From positions 1 through 64,000 of the forward strand of contig FMTN01000015.1 of the NCBI GenBank assembly GCA_900100095.1: a stretch of DNA of 64,000 bases, read 5' to 3'. Below the pieces are notes generated by a model that was given only the letters and a program-made list of their open reading frames with translations, did not search any database and was not told the origin of the DNA. A program made the translations under genes and the position numbers. How positions within the stretch are numbered: the first letter of the stretch is position 1; the number at the start of each line of letters is the position of its first letter. This DNA comes from Lachnospiraceae bacterium C10. Its GTDB lineage: Bacteria; Bacillota; Clostridia; Lachnospirales; Lachnospiraceae. Of the stretch, positions 1-7,481 are shown piece after piece.

Positions 1-190
1 GGTCACTCTTCTGATCATAACGATGGCACCGCCTATGACAGAAAGGACAATCATCCTGATGCCATTTATCAGTCCTGGCATGGATTCTGAGGTGGCATAC
101 ACCATCCTGATCATCATAGAAATTTGCATCTTCTATGACAGCATGGTTGACATTAAGCAGTTTTTTACATAGTGTATTAGCAGAAACCAT
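1..190 (-). CDS. ISL3-family transposase, N-terminal part (runs off the window)
   Basis: Reading leftward from an ATG at 190 gives an open frame to the window edge. It begins MVSANTLCKKLLNVN and carries a zinc-ribbon-like CPFCHRRCHRYDQ segment, the N-terminal signature of ISL3-family transposases, which cut and paste their element. An AAAGGAG ribosome site lies about 9 bases upstream of the ATG. The catalytic DDE part lies outside the window. The element's outer end must fall between this start and the integrase remnant on the other strand, so the element appears to have inserted next to or into the recombinase gene. The terminal repeat could not be defined without the other end. Confidence 0.8.
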   Translation of the reverse strand, partial: MVSANTLCKKLLNVNHAVIEDANFYDDQDGVCHLRIHARTDKWHQDDCPFCHRRCHRYDQKSD

Positions 191-211
191 CTGTGGGTAC
201 TCCTTTGAGTT

Positions 212-1111
212 TTGGTTTGGTCGCTAATACTCTACAGGAGCACAGGTGGTTTTTCAATTGTAAAAGTACATCAGAGGTCAGGCATACTACCCACCTTTAT
301 GCCAGAAGCCTCAATTCTTCCGTACTTTAAAGACATGCCAATGAACAGTATTAAACCTTTGGATATATTAAAATGGCAAAATAAATTACTTGTAATTCAG
401 AATAAAGATGGAAACGGGTTATCAGGAACGTATCTTAAAACGATACAGGCCCAGTTAAGTGCTATATTTAATCATGCTACACGATTTTATGACTTATCTA
501 GTAATCCGGTTAAAACAGCTGGGCCGATAGGAGTCGTACGGAAAAATGAAATGAATTTTTGGACCAAAGAAGAGTATTTGAGGTTTATTGAGTGCATGAA
601 AGATAGTGATAAATATTATTATGCTTTGGAATTACTCTATTGGTGTGGACTTCGTGTCGGAGAAGTATTGGCGTTAACTGAATCTGATTTTGATTTTACA
701 AACCATACATTATCAATTACCAAATCTTTCCAGATAATAGATGGCGAGGAGGTTGTAACAAAGCCAAAAACTATTACCGGAGTAAGAACTGTTACTGTGC
801 CCACGTCATTATGCGAACAACTGAAGGACTACGTGAAGAGAGGCGATAGGCGAGAGAGGATATTTCCATATGCAAGGCAAAGACTATATAAAGAACTAAA
901 AAAGGGGATTAAATTAACCGGAGTAAAAAATATTTGTTTACATGATTTGAGACATAGTCATGTGTCGCTTTTGATACATATGGGATTTTCTGCAGTGGCC
1001 ATAGGGAAAAGAGTGGGGCATAAAAGTGAGCATGTGACGTATTATTATGCACATATGTTTCCCGGGGTGCAGGAGGAGATGGCCGACAGGTTGGATGATG
1101 AAAGAAGGTAG
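212..1111 (+). CDS. Tyrosine recombinase/integrase, N-terminally truncated
   Basis: Site-specific recombinase of the phage/conjugative-element integrase family. Visible parts are a core-binding domain (about residues 40-110) and the catalytic domain, with Arg148 in CGLRVGEVL, a beta-hairpin Lys around 185-187, His244/Arg247 in HDLRHS, His270 in VGHKS and the Tyr279 nucleophile in YYYAH. The usual N-terminal arm-binding domain is missing: the first ~30 residues read through sequence next to the ISL3 element and look unrelated. All catalytic residues survive, but the start is unknown and the protein may not be made. It probably once moved the accessory region to its right. Confidence 0.8.
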   Translation: MVWSLILYRSTGGFSIVKVHQRSGILPTFMPEASILPYFKDMPMNSIKPLDILKWQNKLLVIQNKDGNGLSGTYLKTIQAQLSAIFNHATRFYDLSSNPVKTAGPIGVVRKNEMNFWTKEEYLRFIECMKDSDKYYYALELLYWCGLRVGEVLALTESDFDFTNHTLSITKSFQIIDGEEVVTKPKTITGVRTVTVPTSLCEQLKDYVKRGDRRERIFPYARQRLYKELKKGIKLTGVKNICLHDLRHSHVSLLIHMGFSAVAIGKRVGHKSEHVTYYYAHMFPGVQEEMADRLDDERR

Positions 1112-1147
1112 ACACAAAAAAAGAAATACTAGTGAGGACCCATGTTC

Positions 1148-1176
1148 TTGACATTGCTGTCATGAGAGAGTATTAT
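1148..1176 (+). promoter_or_regulatory. Sigma-A-type promoter
   Basis: TTGACA at 1148-1153, a 17-base spacer and TATTAT at 1171-1176, about 50 bases before the 1225 gene. It likely drives the 1225/1658 pair, whose second gene is an HTH regulator that could act here. Confidence 0.6.
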
Positions 1177-1224
1177 AACGTATATGCGAATACAATACGC
1201 TAAAACGATAGAAAGAAGGGCGTT

Positions 1225-1671
1225 ATGTTATATCCGGAGATTTCTTCTAGAGAATTGATAGGAAAACTTGATTCAGATGATTTTTATAAGGTTTATGGAA
1301 ATCCTGTCAAATGCAAAATATTTGATACAGATAGAATCCTTATGTCTTTTGATTTGTATGAGCGACTGTTCGGTAAGGTCGATTTAGATAAAGAGAATAC
1401 AATAGAAATGGATGATTTTATCAGAGTGTTAGTATTGCAAAGGCTTCATGAAAACCCAGTTAGTGTAACAGATACGGAGGAAGGATATTCACTTTCTATG
1501 GAAAGCGAAGTTTACGACTTCTTAAATCGAATTACATTGAAAGATTATGGGATTACACTTGAGAAACTCACCTCTTATTTTTTTGAGTGGATAGCTGCTT
1601 GTCCGGAGGAGTTTAAGTTGTGGATAGAAGAAAGTGTAATGGAAAAGGGAACGGAAAATGACAATAAGTGA
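1225..1671 (+). CDS. Hypothetical protein paired with an HTH regulator
   Basis: A 148-aa acidic soluble protein with no recognised domain, signal or membrane segment. AGAAAGAAGGG lies just before the ATG. It overlaps the following XRE-type regulator by 14 bases, so the two are co-translated. Small gene plus HTH pairs like this in mobile regions are often toxin-antitoxin or regulatory modules, but nothing in this sequence shows a toxin motif. Function unknown. Confidence 0.7.
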   Translation: MLYPEISSRELIGKLDSDDFYKVYGNPVKCKIFDTDRILMSFDLYERLFGKVDLDKENTIEMDDFIRVLVLQRLHENPVSVTDTEEGYSLSMESEVYDFLNRITLKDYGITLEKLTSYFFEWIAACPEEFKLWIEESVMEKGTENDNK

Positions 1672-1990
1672 ACGCATTTTTAAATTAATAGAAGAACGTG
1701 AAATTACCCAGATGGACTTTTCGAAAGCTACAGGAATAGCACAGAGTACTATTAGTGATTGGAAACGAAAGAAAACGAACCCGTCTGCAGATAAAATAAT
1801 GATTATTTGTAAGGTGTTAAATGTAACGCCATATGAATTGTTGCAGGACACGGTTCAATCTGTAGAGGAGTTGGATTATCGAGTGGTTACAAAAGGCACA
1901 AAGGAATATGATCTTTTGATTGAAATGGATAGCCTGAAGAAATCACAGAAAGAAAGATTGTTGGGGTATATAGAGGCTTTAAAACATTAG
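1658..1990 (+). CDS. XRE-family HTH transcriptional regulator
   Basis: A 110-aa protein. Residues about 5-60 form a Cro/CI-type helix-turn-helix: QMDFSKATGIAQSTISDW for the two DNA-contacting helices, then ADKIMIICKVLNVTPYELL. The C-terminal ~45 residues are helical (ending KERLLGYIEALKH), probably for dimerisation. It overlaps the 1225 gene and probably autoregulates that promoter. Confidence 0.88.
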   Translation: MTISERIFKLIEEREITQMDFSKATGIAQSTISDWKRKKTNPSADKIMIICKVLNVTPYELLQDTVQSVEELDYRVVTKGTKEYDLLIEMDSLKKSQKERLLGYIEALKH

Positions 1991-2024
1991 GGCGTCGTGG
2001 GAAGTGTAATGATGAGGTAAAACT

Positions 2025-2252
2025 ATGGTGGGACGGGACAAGGCAGTGCTTAATATGCAATTGACTTTGATACCAATACTATCAAAGGCTTGGAATAAAT
2101 CTTATTGTGAACTCTCTGATATTTTTAAAGAGTATGATGTGTTAGGGTATATTGATGTATGTTATGAAAAATATAATTCTACCGGAAACCGAGGTATTAT
2201 CGAAGACATACAGGATTATATAGAAATGCAGGGCGGTAAATTGGATGAATAA
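2025..2252 (+). CDS. DUF3791-like small protein
   Basis: A 75-aa protein resembling the DUF3791 family: an N-terminal helix, then IFKEYDVLGYIDVCYEKY and a C-terminal GIIEDIQDYIE. Family members usually sit beside DUF3990 or small toxin-like genes in Clostridia accessory regions; no such partner is intact here. The start could instead be the in-frame ATG at 2055. Function unknown. Confidence 0.6.
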   Translation: MVGRDKAVLNMQLTLIPILSKAWNKSYCELSDIFKEYDVLGYIDVCYEKYNSTGNRGIIEDIQDYIEMQGGKLDE

Positions 2253-2341
2253 AAAAGTAATGTGCAAAAAATGCACATTGCAAATGCGGATGCTCTGATT
2301 TTGCAGACGGTGTTTGCAAATTTAAAAGTATGAGGTGTTCT

Positions 2342-3415
2342 ATGGGAAAAGAAAAAACGTTTGCTATACTTGCAAATGATATAAAAGATATAAATGTTAA
2401 GGCTGGAAATGCTGCGAAAGGCGCAGTAAATCAGTTGATGACTTTAAGGAACTGGGCGATAGGTTATTATATTGTCGAGTATGAGCAGGGCGGCAAGGAT
2501 CGAGCAGAATATGGTAGTGCATTGCTTGATAATCTTGAAGCACGCATTAATGAAAAGGGTATGAATAAGACCCTTTTTAAATGGTGTAGGCAGTTTTACA
2601 ATATGTATCCTCAAATTGGTGCGACAGCGTCGCACCAATTCGGAATGCTGATCGATAGCCAAAAAGGTGCGACAGTGTCGCACCAATTCATCACCAATCC
2701 GGAGAGACTGGTAAAACAACTTTCATTTTCTCATATTAGAGAAATAATGATTTTGGATGATGAGTTTGAAAGATTCTTTTATGAAACAGAATGTATAAAA
2801 TGCGGATGGACCGTAAGGGAACTTCGTAGACAGATAAAGACTAACTTGTATTTTAGGTCAGGTGTAAGCAAAAATCCAAGGGAACTGTTAAAGCCGTCTG
2901 AAGATAATCCTGAAGGATATGTGCTTTCAATCAAGGATCCCTTTACATTTGAATTTCTGGGTCTTAAAGCAAGCGGATCTTTGAATGAATCCGATTTAGA
3001 GCAGGCGTTAATAGATCATTTGCAGGAATTTATGCTGGAGCTGGGAGAGGGCTTCTGTTTTGAAGCAAGGCAGAAGAGAATTGTTATTGATGATAAGTAC
3101 TACTTCATCGATCTTGTGTTTTATAATCGTCTGCTTCACTGTAATGTGATAGTAGAACTTAAAAATGATGAGTTTAAACACGAAGATCTCGGGCAGTTAA
3201 ATGCCTATGTGGGATACTACAAAGCTAATGAGATGGTAGAAGGAGATAATCCTCCGGTGGGCATATTGTTGTGTACGGACAAAGGAGCACAGATGGTAGA
3301 ATACGCTTTATCGGGGATGGATAACCAACTGTTTGTATCGACATATATGTTGCATCTTCCTGATAAGCAGAAACTGGAAGAATTTCTAAGAAAAGAATTA
3401 GAAGAAATAGAATAA
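2342..3415 (+). CDS. DUF1016 / YhcG-type PD-(D/E)XK nuclease-domain protein
   Basis: About 357 aa. The N-terminal helical DUF1016_N domain (about 10-170) includes LSFSHIREIM. The C-terminal DUF1016 domain has a PD-(D/E)XK nuclease core: Asp257 in IDLVFYN and Glu272-x-Lys274 in VELKND. The family is widespread in defence and mobile regions; a precise role is not established. GAGGTG before ATG 2342 favours that start over 2330. Odd feature: two near-identical in-frame inserts encode GATASHQF and GATVSHQF around residues 93-116, and each DNA copy is a palindrome. An interrupted N-terminal domain may still fold, since the insert lies in a loop-like region. Confidence 0.85.
   Translation: MGKEKTFAILANDIKDINVKAGNAAKGAVNQLMTLRNWAIGYYIVEYEQGGKDRAEYGSALLDNLEARINEKGMNKTLFKWCRQFYNMYPQIGATASHQFGMLIDSQKGATVSHQFITNPERLVKQLSFSHIREIMILDDEFERFFYETECIKCGWTVRELRRQIKTNLYFRSGVSKNPRELLKPSEDNPEGYVLSIKDPFTFEFLGLKASGSLNESDLEQALIDHLQEFMLELGEGFCFEARQKRIVIDDKYYFIDLVFYNRLLHCNVIVELKNDEFKHEDLGQLNAYVGYYKANEMVEGDNPPVGILLCTDKGAQMVEYALSGMDNQLFVSTYMLHLPDKQKLEEFLRKELEEIE
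2614..2684 (+). repeat. Two in-frame palindromes inside the DUF1016 gene
   Basis: 2614-2640 is a perfect palindrome with 12-base arms (AATTGGTGCGAC, spacer AGC). 2666-2684 repeats its core (GGTGCGAC, spacer AGT). Both are read in frame and give GATxSHQF peptides. They could form strong mRNA hairpins or be binding sites. Confidence 0.8.
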
Positions 3416-3577
3416 CAGTATGCTATTTGGTATAATGGATATTCTTACTCGGGGGAGAAATCCCCGAAAATAAACGATTTTGCAATGACAAGCAATCAGA
3501 GACAGGGATGAAATCCTTGAGATGGAGTAATATATCTGTGTTATCTCGTTCATCTGGTACAGATATTGTTAATAGAT

Positions 3578-3616
3578 TGCAGGTAATCCTTGTGGTTGCC
3601 TGCAGTTTTATTTTAT
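3578..3616 (+). terminator. Probable intrinsic terminator
   Basis: Arms TGCAGG and CCTGCA, with inner CC/GG pairing, are followed by TTTTATTTT. It sits before the promoter of the 3718 gene. A second small GC hairpin (CGGGG/CCCCG) lies near 3452-3470. No gene is seen in 3416-3653. Confidence 0.45.
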
Positions 3617-3653
3617 AGAAATAATGTTGTACCCAATAAAAGAAAAATATCCG

Positions 3654-3695
3654 TTGACAACGTATGTATGTCAACCTGTACTTTAATAAAGTACA
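3654..3695 (+). promoter_or_regulatory. Promoter with two overlapping palindromic operators
   Basis: TTGACA at 3654-3659, a 17-base spacer and TGTACT at 3677-3682. GTTGACA pairs with TGTCAAC across the -35 region. TGTACTTTA/TAAAGTACA at 3677-3695 is a perfect palindrome over the -10. The arrangement suggests autorepression by the HTH protein encoded at 3718. Confidence 0.5.
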
Positions 3696-3717
3696 AAATG
3701 TTTTTGGAGACGATGAT

Positions 3718-3948
3718 ATGGATGTTTCAGAAAAAATAAAGCAGTTACGAAAGAAAACGGGATTATCACAAAGTAAAGTTTCCGCTAAATTTGGAATTCC
3801 CGTAAGAACTCTTCAGCAGTGGGAACAGGGAATAAGCGCCCCTCCGGAATATTTGGTCAGAATGATGGCATATATTATGCTGCTTGAGGAAAATGGGCAA
3901 AAACAAGACAAAGAACCAATAAGGGGGAAACATGCAGATGACAAATGA
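3718..3948 (+). CDS. Small HTH (XRE-like) DNA-binding protein
   Basis: A 76-aa protein from ATG 3718, chosen because GGAGA lies 7 bases upstream; the frame is open further 5' but has no ribosome site there. The helix-turn-helix spans about residues 5-45 (QLRKKTGLSQSKVSAKFGIP, VRTLQQWEQG). The 3' part of this gene is duplicated at about 14030-14100, where it is joined to the end of a RhuM/Fic remnant. The following BRO gene begins before this one ends. Confidence 0.8.
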   Translation: MDVSEKIKQLRKKTGLSQSKVSAKFGIPVRTLQQWEQGISAPPEYLVRMMAYIMLLEENGQKQDKEPIRGKHADDK

Positions 3949-4470
3949 GAAAGTTCACATATTTGAAGACCAGCCGATTAGGACGGCATGGGTTGAAGAT
4001 GAGGAAGAATGCTTTTTTCGGTTGTGGATGTAGTGCAGGCATTAACAGAAAGCGCGGATGGAAGAAAATATTGGAATAAACTAAAACAGAGACTTAAAGA
4101 AGAGGACAGTCAGTTGGTGACAAATTGTAACCAACTGAAAATGAAGTCGCCGAAGGATGGAAAACGATATAATACTGATGTGGCAAACACAGAGCAATTG
4201 CTTCGCATTATCCAGTCGATTCCATCTAAGAAAGCGGAGCTGTTTAAAATGTGGCTGGTTCAGGTGGGCCGTGAGCGAATAGAGGAAGTAATCGACCCGG
4301 AGCTGACAATTGAGAGGGCACTTGAAACCTATGCTAAGAAGGGTTATTCGCGAGAATGGATAAATCAGCGCCTGCAGGCAATTCAAGTAAGAAAAGAACT
4401 TACAGATGAGTGGGACAAACGTGGCGTCAAGAAAGGCATGGAGTATGATACAGAACCGTCAGATTATTAG
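3932..4470 (+). pseudogene. BRO/phage antirepressor-like gene, frameshifted
   Basis: BRO-N-type protein, a DNA-binding family common in phages and mobile elements. The N-terminus starts at ATG 3932 or 3938 after AAGGGGGAAA and reads to EDEEE. The frame then breaks, and the rest (SVVDVVQALTESADGRKYW through RGVKKGMEYDT) continues in another frame from about 4009. Comparison with the second copy near 14190 shows one base missing at the T-run 4012-4017. It could be a dead gene, a sequencing error or a slippage site. An in-frame near-palindrome at 4111-4137 encodes QLVTNCNQL. Confidence 0.75.
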
Positions 4471-4495
4471 AGATGCAGGGAGGAAATATAATCAT

Positions 4496-5188
4496 ATGAA
4501 AACTATTCAACAGGTATTGATTGAAACAGATCACAAATCAATAGAATCTGCCTATTTTTATGAGCATCCGATTAATCTATGGGAAGTAAAGGACTTTGAT
4601 GATATTACGATCGGAGAATTTAAGAATAGTATATCTGCCAGGTTTCAGGACTTTCTGAATAGACTATGTGAGATGAATGCAGAAGCGAGTCCGGAAAAGC
4701 AGGGAATATTATTTGTGTATAAATCGCAAACGCAGGATATTATGTTAGGTGAGGAGGTAGGACTAATTCATGCAGATGAATTAATGGGTACGGAGGAGCT
4801 TGAGAATCTTCCTTCATATGCATATGAATTTACGGAACAAAAAGAGGCATTAAGTTTCCTCGTTTCAGATAATAAGTTGACACAGGATAACATAATGGAT
4901 GTGATTGTTGATTTTTTATATGAAATATCTTTCTTTGGGTATGATCAGGAAAGCCTTGAAGAAGAAAAGAAACAACTCGATGAATCGATTAAGGAATGTG
5001 AGGAACATCCGGAACGCTTGGTTACATTTAATCATGAGGAATTCTGTAGAGAATATGGAATTCCAATTACGGAAGAATACCCAGAGGAGAACGAAAAGGA
5101 AAGAGCATTCTATGATGCGGGGATGGAATATACGCGGTATTGTAAAGCAATAGAACTTCAAAGGATAAAGGATTCGTTTGGAAAATAG
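4496..5188 (+). CDS. Conserved hypothetical protein of accessory regions
   Basis: About 230 aa, starting at ATG 4496 with AGGGAGG 11-12 bases upstream; the upstream in-frame extension overlaps the BRO gene and is probably not used. It is acidic and soluble, with a charged helical segment (LEEEKKQLDESIKECEEH, about 155-172) before a C-terminal module starting VTFNHEEFCREYG. That C-terminal module (about 5023-5130) is duplicated at 8280-8396. No recognised domain or function. Confidence 0.7.
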   Translation: MKTIQQVLIETDHKSIESAYFYEHPINLWEVKDFDDITIGEFKNSISARFQDFLNRLCEMNAEASPEKQGILFVYKSQTQDIMLGEEVGLIHADELMGTEELENLPSYAYEFTEQKEALSFLVSDNKLTQDNIMDVIVDFLYEISFFGYDQESLEEEKKQLDESIKECEEHPERLVTFNHEEFCREYGIPITEEYPEENEKERAFYDAGMEYTRYCKAIELQRIKDSFGK

Positions 5189-5215
5189 AGCGGATAGATT
5201 TGGAAGGGATGCACT

Positions 5216-5326
5216 ATGGGAAGTATTAATGAGATTGTTTTATTTGAAACTGATGATAAAGAAGCAACGTTATCAGTATCAATGGATGAAGACACCGTAT
5301 GGCTGACGCAAGAACAAATGAGATGA
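5216..5326 (+). pseudogene. RhuM-family N-terminal fragment
   Basis: 36 codons after GGAAGGG: a start typical of RhuM proteins (EIVLFETDDKEATLSVSMDE, then DTVWLTQEQM), ending at a premature TGA. It is a 5' remnant related to the larger copy at 13082. The rest of the gene is absent. Confidence 0.75.
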
Positions 5327-5453
5327 AAAATACTGCAGGGCAGTGTACCTTGGTCAGGGATGTTGGGAAGACTTACGAAGGATAAATGAATCAGAGGCAT
5401 TTGAAATATTACATGAATGGGGATACGAAGATAATCCGCCTTCAGAAAAATAA
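5322..5453 (+). pseudogene. Orphan C-terminal gene fragment
   Basis: In another frame directly after the RhuM fragment, 43 codons read as a protein end (GQGCWEDLRRI, EAFEILHEWGYEDNPPSEK, stop) with no start codon. It looks like the tail of an unidentified small protein fused by deletion. Confidence 0.4.
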
Positions 5454-5469
5454 GCGTTAGGAGAGGTAT

Positions 5470-6306
5470 ATGAAGAATCAGTACGTTGGGGATATTGGAG
5501 ACTTTGGAAAGTACTCTATGCTCCGGGCATTTATAGATGCAGGAATAAAGGTTGGCGTGAACTGGTATCTGACAGAGGATGATGGCTCTAATGATGGAAA
5601 GTTTACGGACTATTTGAATAAAGGCGTAATGCGAAGATATTGCCCGGAAGTATTTGATGTATTGAAGAGCATTGCAAAGAATAAGGACAAATCTGTTTTT
5701 GATATTGAAAAGAGTGGCATTCTTCCTGGAACTGTATTTTATTCAGAAATTCTTAAACCAGAGGGTACGCCAAATGATCGAGAGCAGGAGCGCAGTAGTT
5801 GGTTTCAGGAAAGCATGTATGAGCTTAAAGATACCGAACTGATTTTTATGGATCCGGATAATGGCTTATTGGAAAGCGATGATGCCACAAAGCTTGGCGG
5901 AGAGAAGTACATTCTTCCGAGTGAGGTGGAGAGCTACTTTTTGGATGGGCATAACATCGTTTACTACTGCCATAAGGGAAGAAGACCATATGAGCAGTGG
6001 GAAGCTCACAAAAGCCTGATGTTTAATAGAATTAAGAATGCAAAACCTGCGATATTGACGTATCACAAAGGCTCACAACGTTCGTATATCTTTCTGATTC
6101 ATGAGAAGGATTTCGTGAGATACAGAAAGGTTATAGATAGCATTCTTAGTGGTTGGTACAAGGTCTTTTCTGAAGAGTACACATCAAAGGGCAATGCTGC
6201 GGGAGAGGCTGTTGGAGATTCTTTTGATAGGGACTATACGGATGAAGAAATTCTTAAGTCTATACATTTTCAAGAAAAGTATTTTGAAGGGGAATTGCTG
6301 AGATAG
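5470..6306 (+). CDS. Conserved hypothetical protein (NQYVGDxGDFGKY family)
   Basis: 278 aa, ATG after TTAGGAGAGG. It begins MKNQYVGDIGDFGKYSMLRA, a start shared by uncharacterised proteins found in mobile regions of many bacteria. Other visible blocks are GVNWYLTEDDGSNDG (about 29-43), LIFMDPDNGL (about 125) and YYCHKGRRPYEQW (about 160). The pattern, with DPDNG after a strand, suggests an alpha/beta enzyme fold, but the activity is not known. A tiny remnant of a paralogue (MPSNQYVGDFV) lies just downstream at 6330. Confidence 0.75.
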   Translation: MKNQYVGDIGDFGKYSMLRAFIDAGIKVGVNWYLTEDDGSNDGKFTDYLNKGVMRRYCPEVFDVLKSIAKNKDKSVFDIEKSGILPGTVFYSEILKPEGTPNDREQERSSWFQESMYELKDTELIFMDPDNGLLESDDATKLGGEKYILPSEVESYFLDGHNIVYYCHKGRRPYEQWEAHKSLMFNRIKNAKPAILTYHKGSQRSYIFLIHEKDFVRYRKVIDSILSGWYKVFSEEYTSKGNAAGEAVGDSFDRDYTDEEILKSIHFQEKYFEGELLR

Positions 6307-6317
6307 CAATTTACAAA

Positions 6318-6397
6318 GGGGATTTCGTGATGCCAAGCAATCAATACGTAGGAGATTTTGTGATATAATGCGTATTAATTATAGGAGATTTCGTGAT
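6318..6397 (+). repeat. 33-bp-period degenerate repeat
   Basis: The 14-mer GGRGATTTYGTGAT occurs at 6318, 6351 and 6384, exactly 33 bases apart. Read in one frame each unit gives G-D-F-V, matching the GDFG block near the start of the 5470 protein. It is probably a short tandem duplication of a gene start that later decayed. Confidence 0.6.
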
Positions 6398-6410
6398 TGG
6401 AGTGCGTAAG

Positions 6411-6614
6411 ATGCAGGAAATAACGCTTAAAAGGAAGATTTATACAGAATTACAAAAATGGAAAAAAGAATATGCCCCTGAATATGCTTTGTTCATACCA
6501 GGAATTGATGAATATAGATATGTACCGATAACAAATGTGATACTCTCTAAGGCTGAAATTCCCTTTTTGATATTTGAGAGAAATAAAGGTAAGTGCTTTA
6601 TTCAAAAGTGCTGA
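6411..6614 (+). pseudogene. Short ORF, likely ATPase N-terminal remnant
   Basis: 67 codons from ATG 6411 (GTG 6393 is also possible). The first ~27 residues (LKRKIYTELQKWKKEYAPEY, then ALFI) resemble the start of AAA ATPases of the DUF4143 type, which normally continue into a GARRVGKS Walker A. Here the sequence departs after ALFI and no P-loop follows. Probably a truncated or recombined remnant. Confidence 0.4.
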
Positions 6615-6636
6615 TAATATGAAGGAGTGATACCGA

Positions 6637-7089
6637 ATGATTCATATATATACAGAGAAAAAAGAGTCAAAAGATTGGATTCTTCAAAACGACCTGTATT
6701 TCAATTTGAATACAGGTAATGAAGAAATGTCTGAAAATGAAATAAATCTCATTCGGCAGGTGGATGAGGCAAAACTGACACCAGATAAGCATATTGAAAC
6801 AAAGTATGGATTAGGTACAATCCGTAATTTGTCATCCGGATGCAAGACATTACTCAATATTGTAAAACATCCTGATAAAGTGGTGTGCGTAGAGGAATGT
6901 GGTCCAAATGTGCTTAAAATTATTTTTGCGATGGATAATATAAAGATTTATATGTCAAGGCCATCCTTTGCAGATATTCCGGACGATGCGAAAATCAGGT
7001 TCAATGATTCAGATGTAGTAATTGGAAGCAAAGGATATAATGCTTGGTGGAGCAAGGAGTATGAAAGGAGAGAAGCAGATGATTTATAA
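6637..7089 (+). CDS. DUF4869 family protein
   Basis: 150 aa after GAAGGAGTGAT. It matches the DUF4869 pattern: MIHIYTEKKESKDWILQND at the start, then KYGLGTIRNLSSGCKTLLN (about 61-79) and a C-terminal IYMSRPSF block. No catalytic motif is obvious and no biochemical role is established. It is the first gene of a three-gene cassette: the next gene overlaps it by 11 bases and the third begins 2 bases after the second. This tight coupling suggests one functional unit. Confidence 0.8.
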   Translation: MIHIYTEKKESKDWILQNDLYFNLNTGNEEMSENEINLIRQVDEAKLTPDKHIETKYGLGTIRNLSSGCKTLLNIVKHPDKVVCVEECGPNVLKIIFAMDNIKIYMSRPSFADIPDDAKIRFNDSDVVIGSKGYNAWWSKEYERREADDL

Positions 7090-7480
7090 GAATATTGCGT
7101 TTAAAGCAGATCCGTTTTCATACGATTTAGTGTTTGATGATAGAATAACTCTCGTTGGTGGGGATAGTGGTACAGGTAAAACTGTTCTTTATGAAATGTT
7201 AGAAGACCTAAGATTAACTGACGAGTATAAGGCTATTAAATTGTTCAATTATAAATCAGATAATCTTTTAGAAACGTTAACGCAGTGTAGAGATAGTTTC
7301 ATAGTAATTGATAATGCAGATATTTTGATTGACGATGCGATTAGGAGATTCATCAATTTTGAGTTTTCCAATCAGTATATGCTTTTCTTAAGAAATTGTG
7401 ATGGACTCAATGTATCGGATATGAGCTTTAAAGTGTTGCGGCTTGATGATAACAAGATAACCCTGGAAGAGGAGTTGTGA
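7079..7480 (+). CDS. Mini P-loop ATPase
   Basis: 133 aa from ATG 7079, chosen for AAAGGAG 9 bases upstream and overlap with the DUF4869 stop. It has Walker A GGDSGTGKT at 27-35 and a Walker B-like FIVIDNAD at 74-81, then a short C-terminal strand-rich tail. It is far shorter than ordinary AAA or ABC ATPases and seems to be only a nucleotide-binding core. Nucleotide binding is likely. A partner is probably the 7482 product, whose gene starts 2 bases after this stop. Confidence 0.8.
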   Translation: MIYKNIAFKADPFSYDLVFDDRITLVGGDSGTGKTVLYEMLEDLRLTDEYKAIKLFNYKSDNLLETLTQCRDSFIVIDNADILIDDAIRRFINFEFSNQYMLFLRNCDGLNVSDMSFKVLRLDDNKITLEEEL

Positions 7481-7481
7481 G

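Noticed and set aside
6318-6397. 33-bp periodicity as a CRISPR array
   Set aside because: Only 14 bases repeat, there are three units, the repeats read in frame with a neighbouring gene family, and no cas genes are present.
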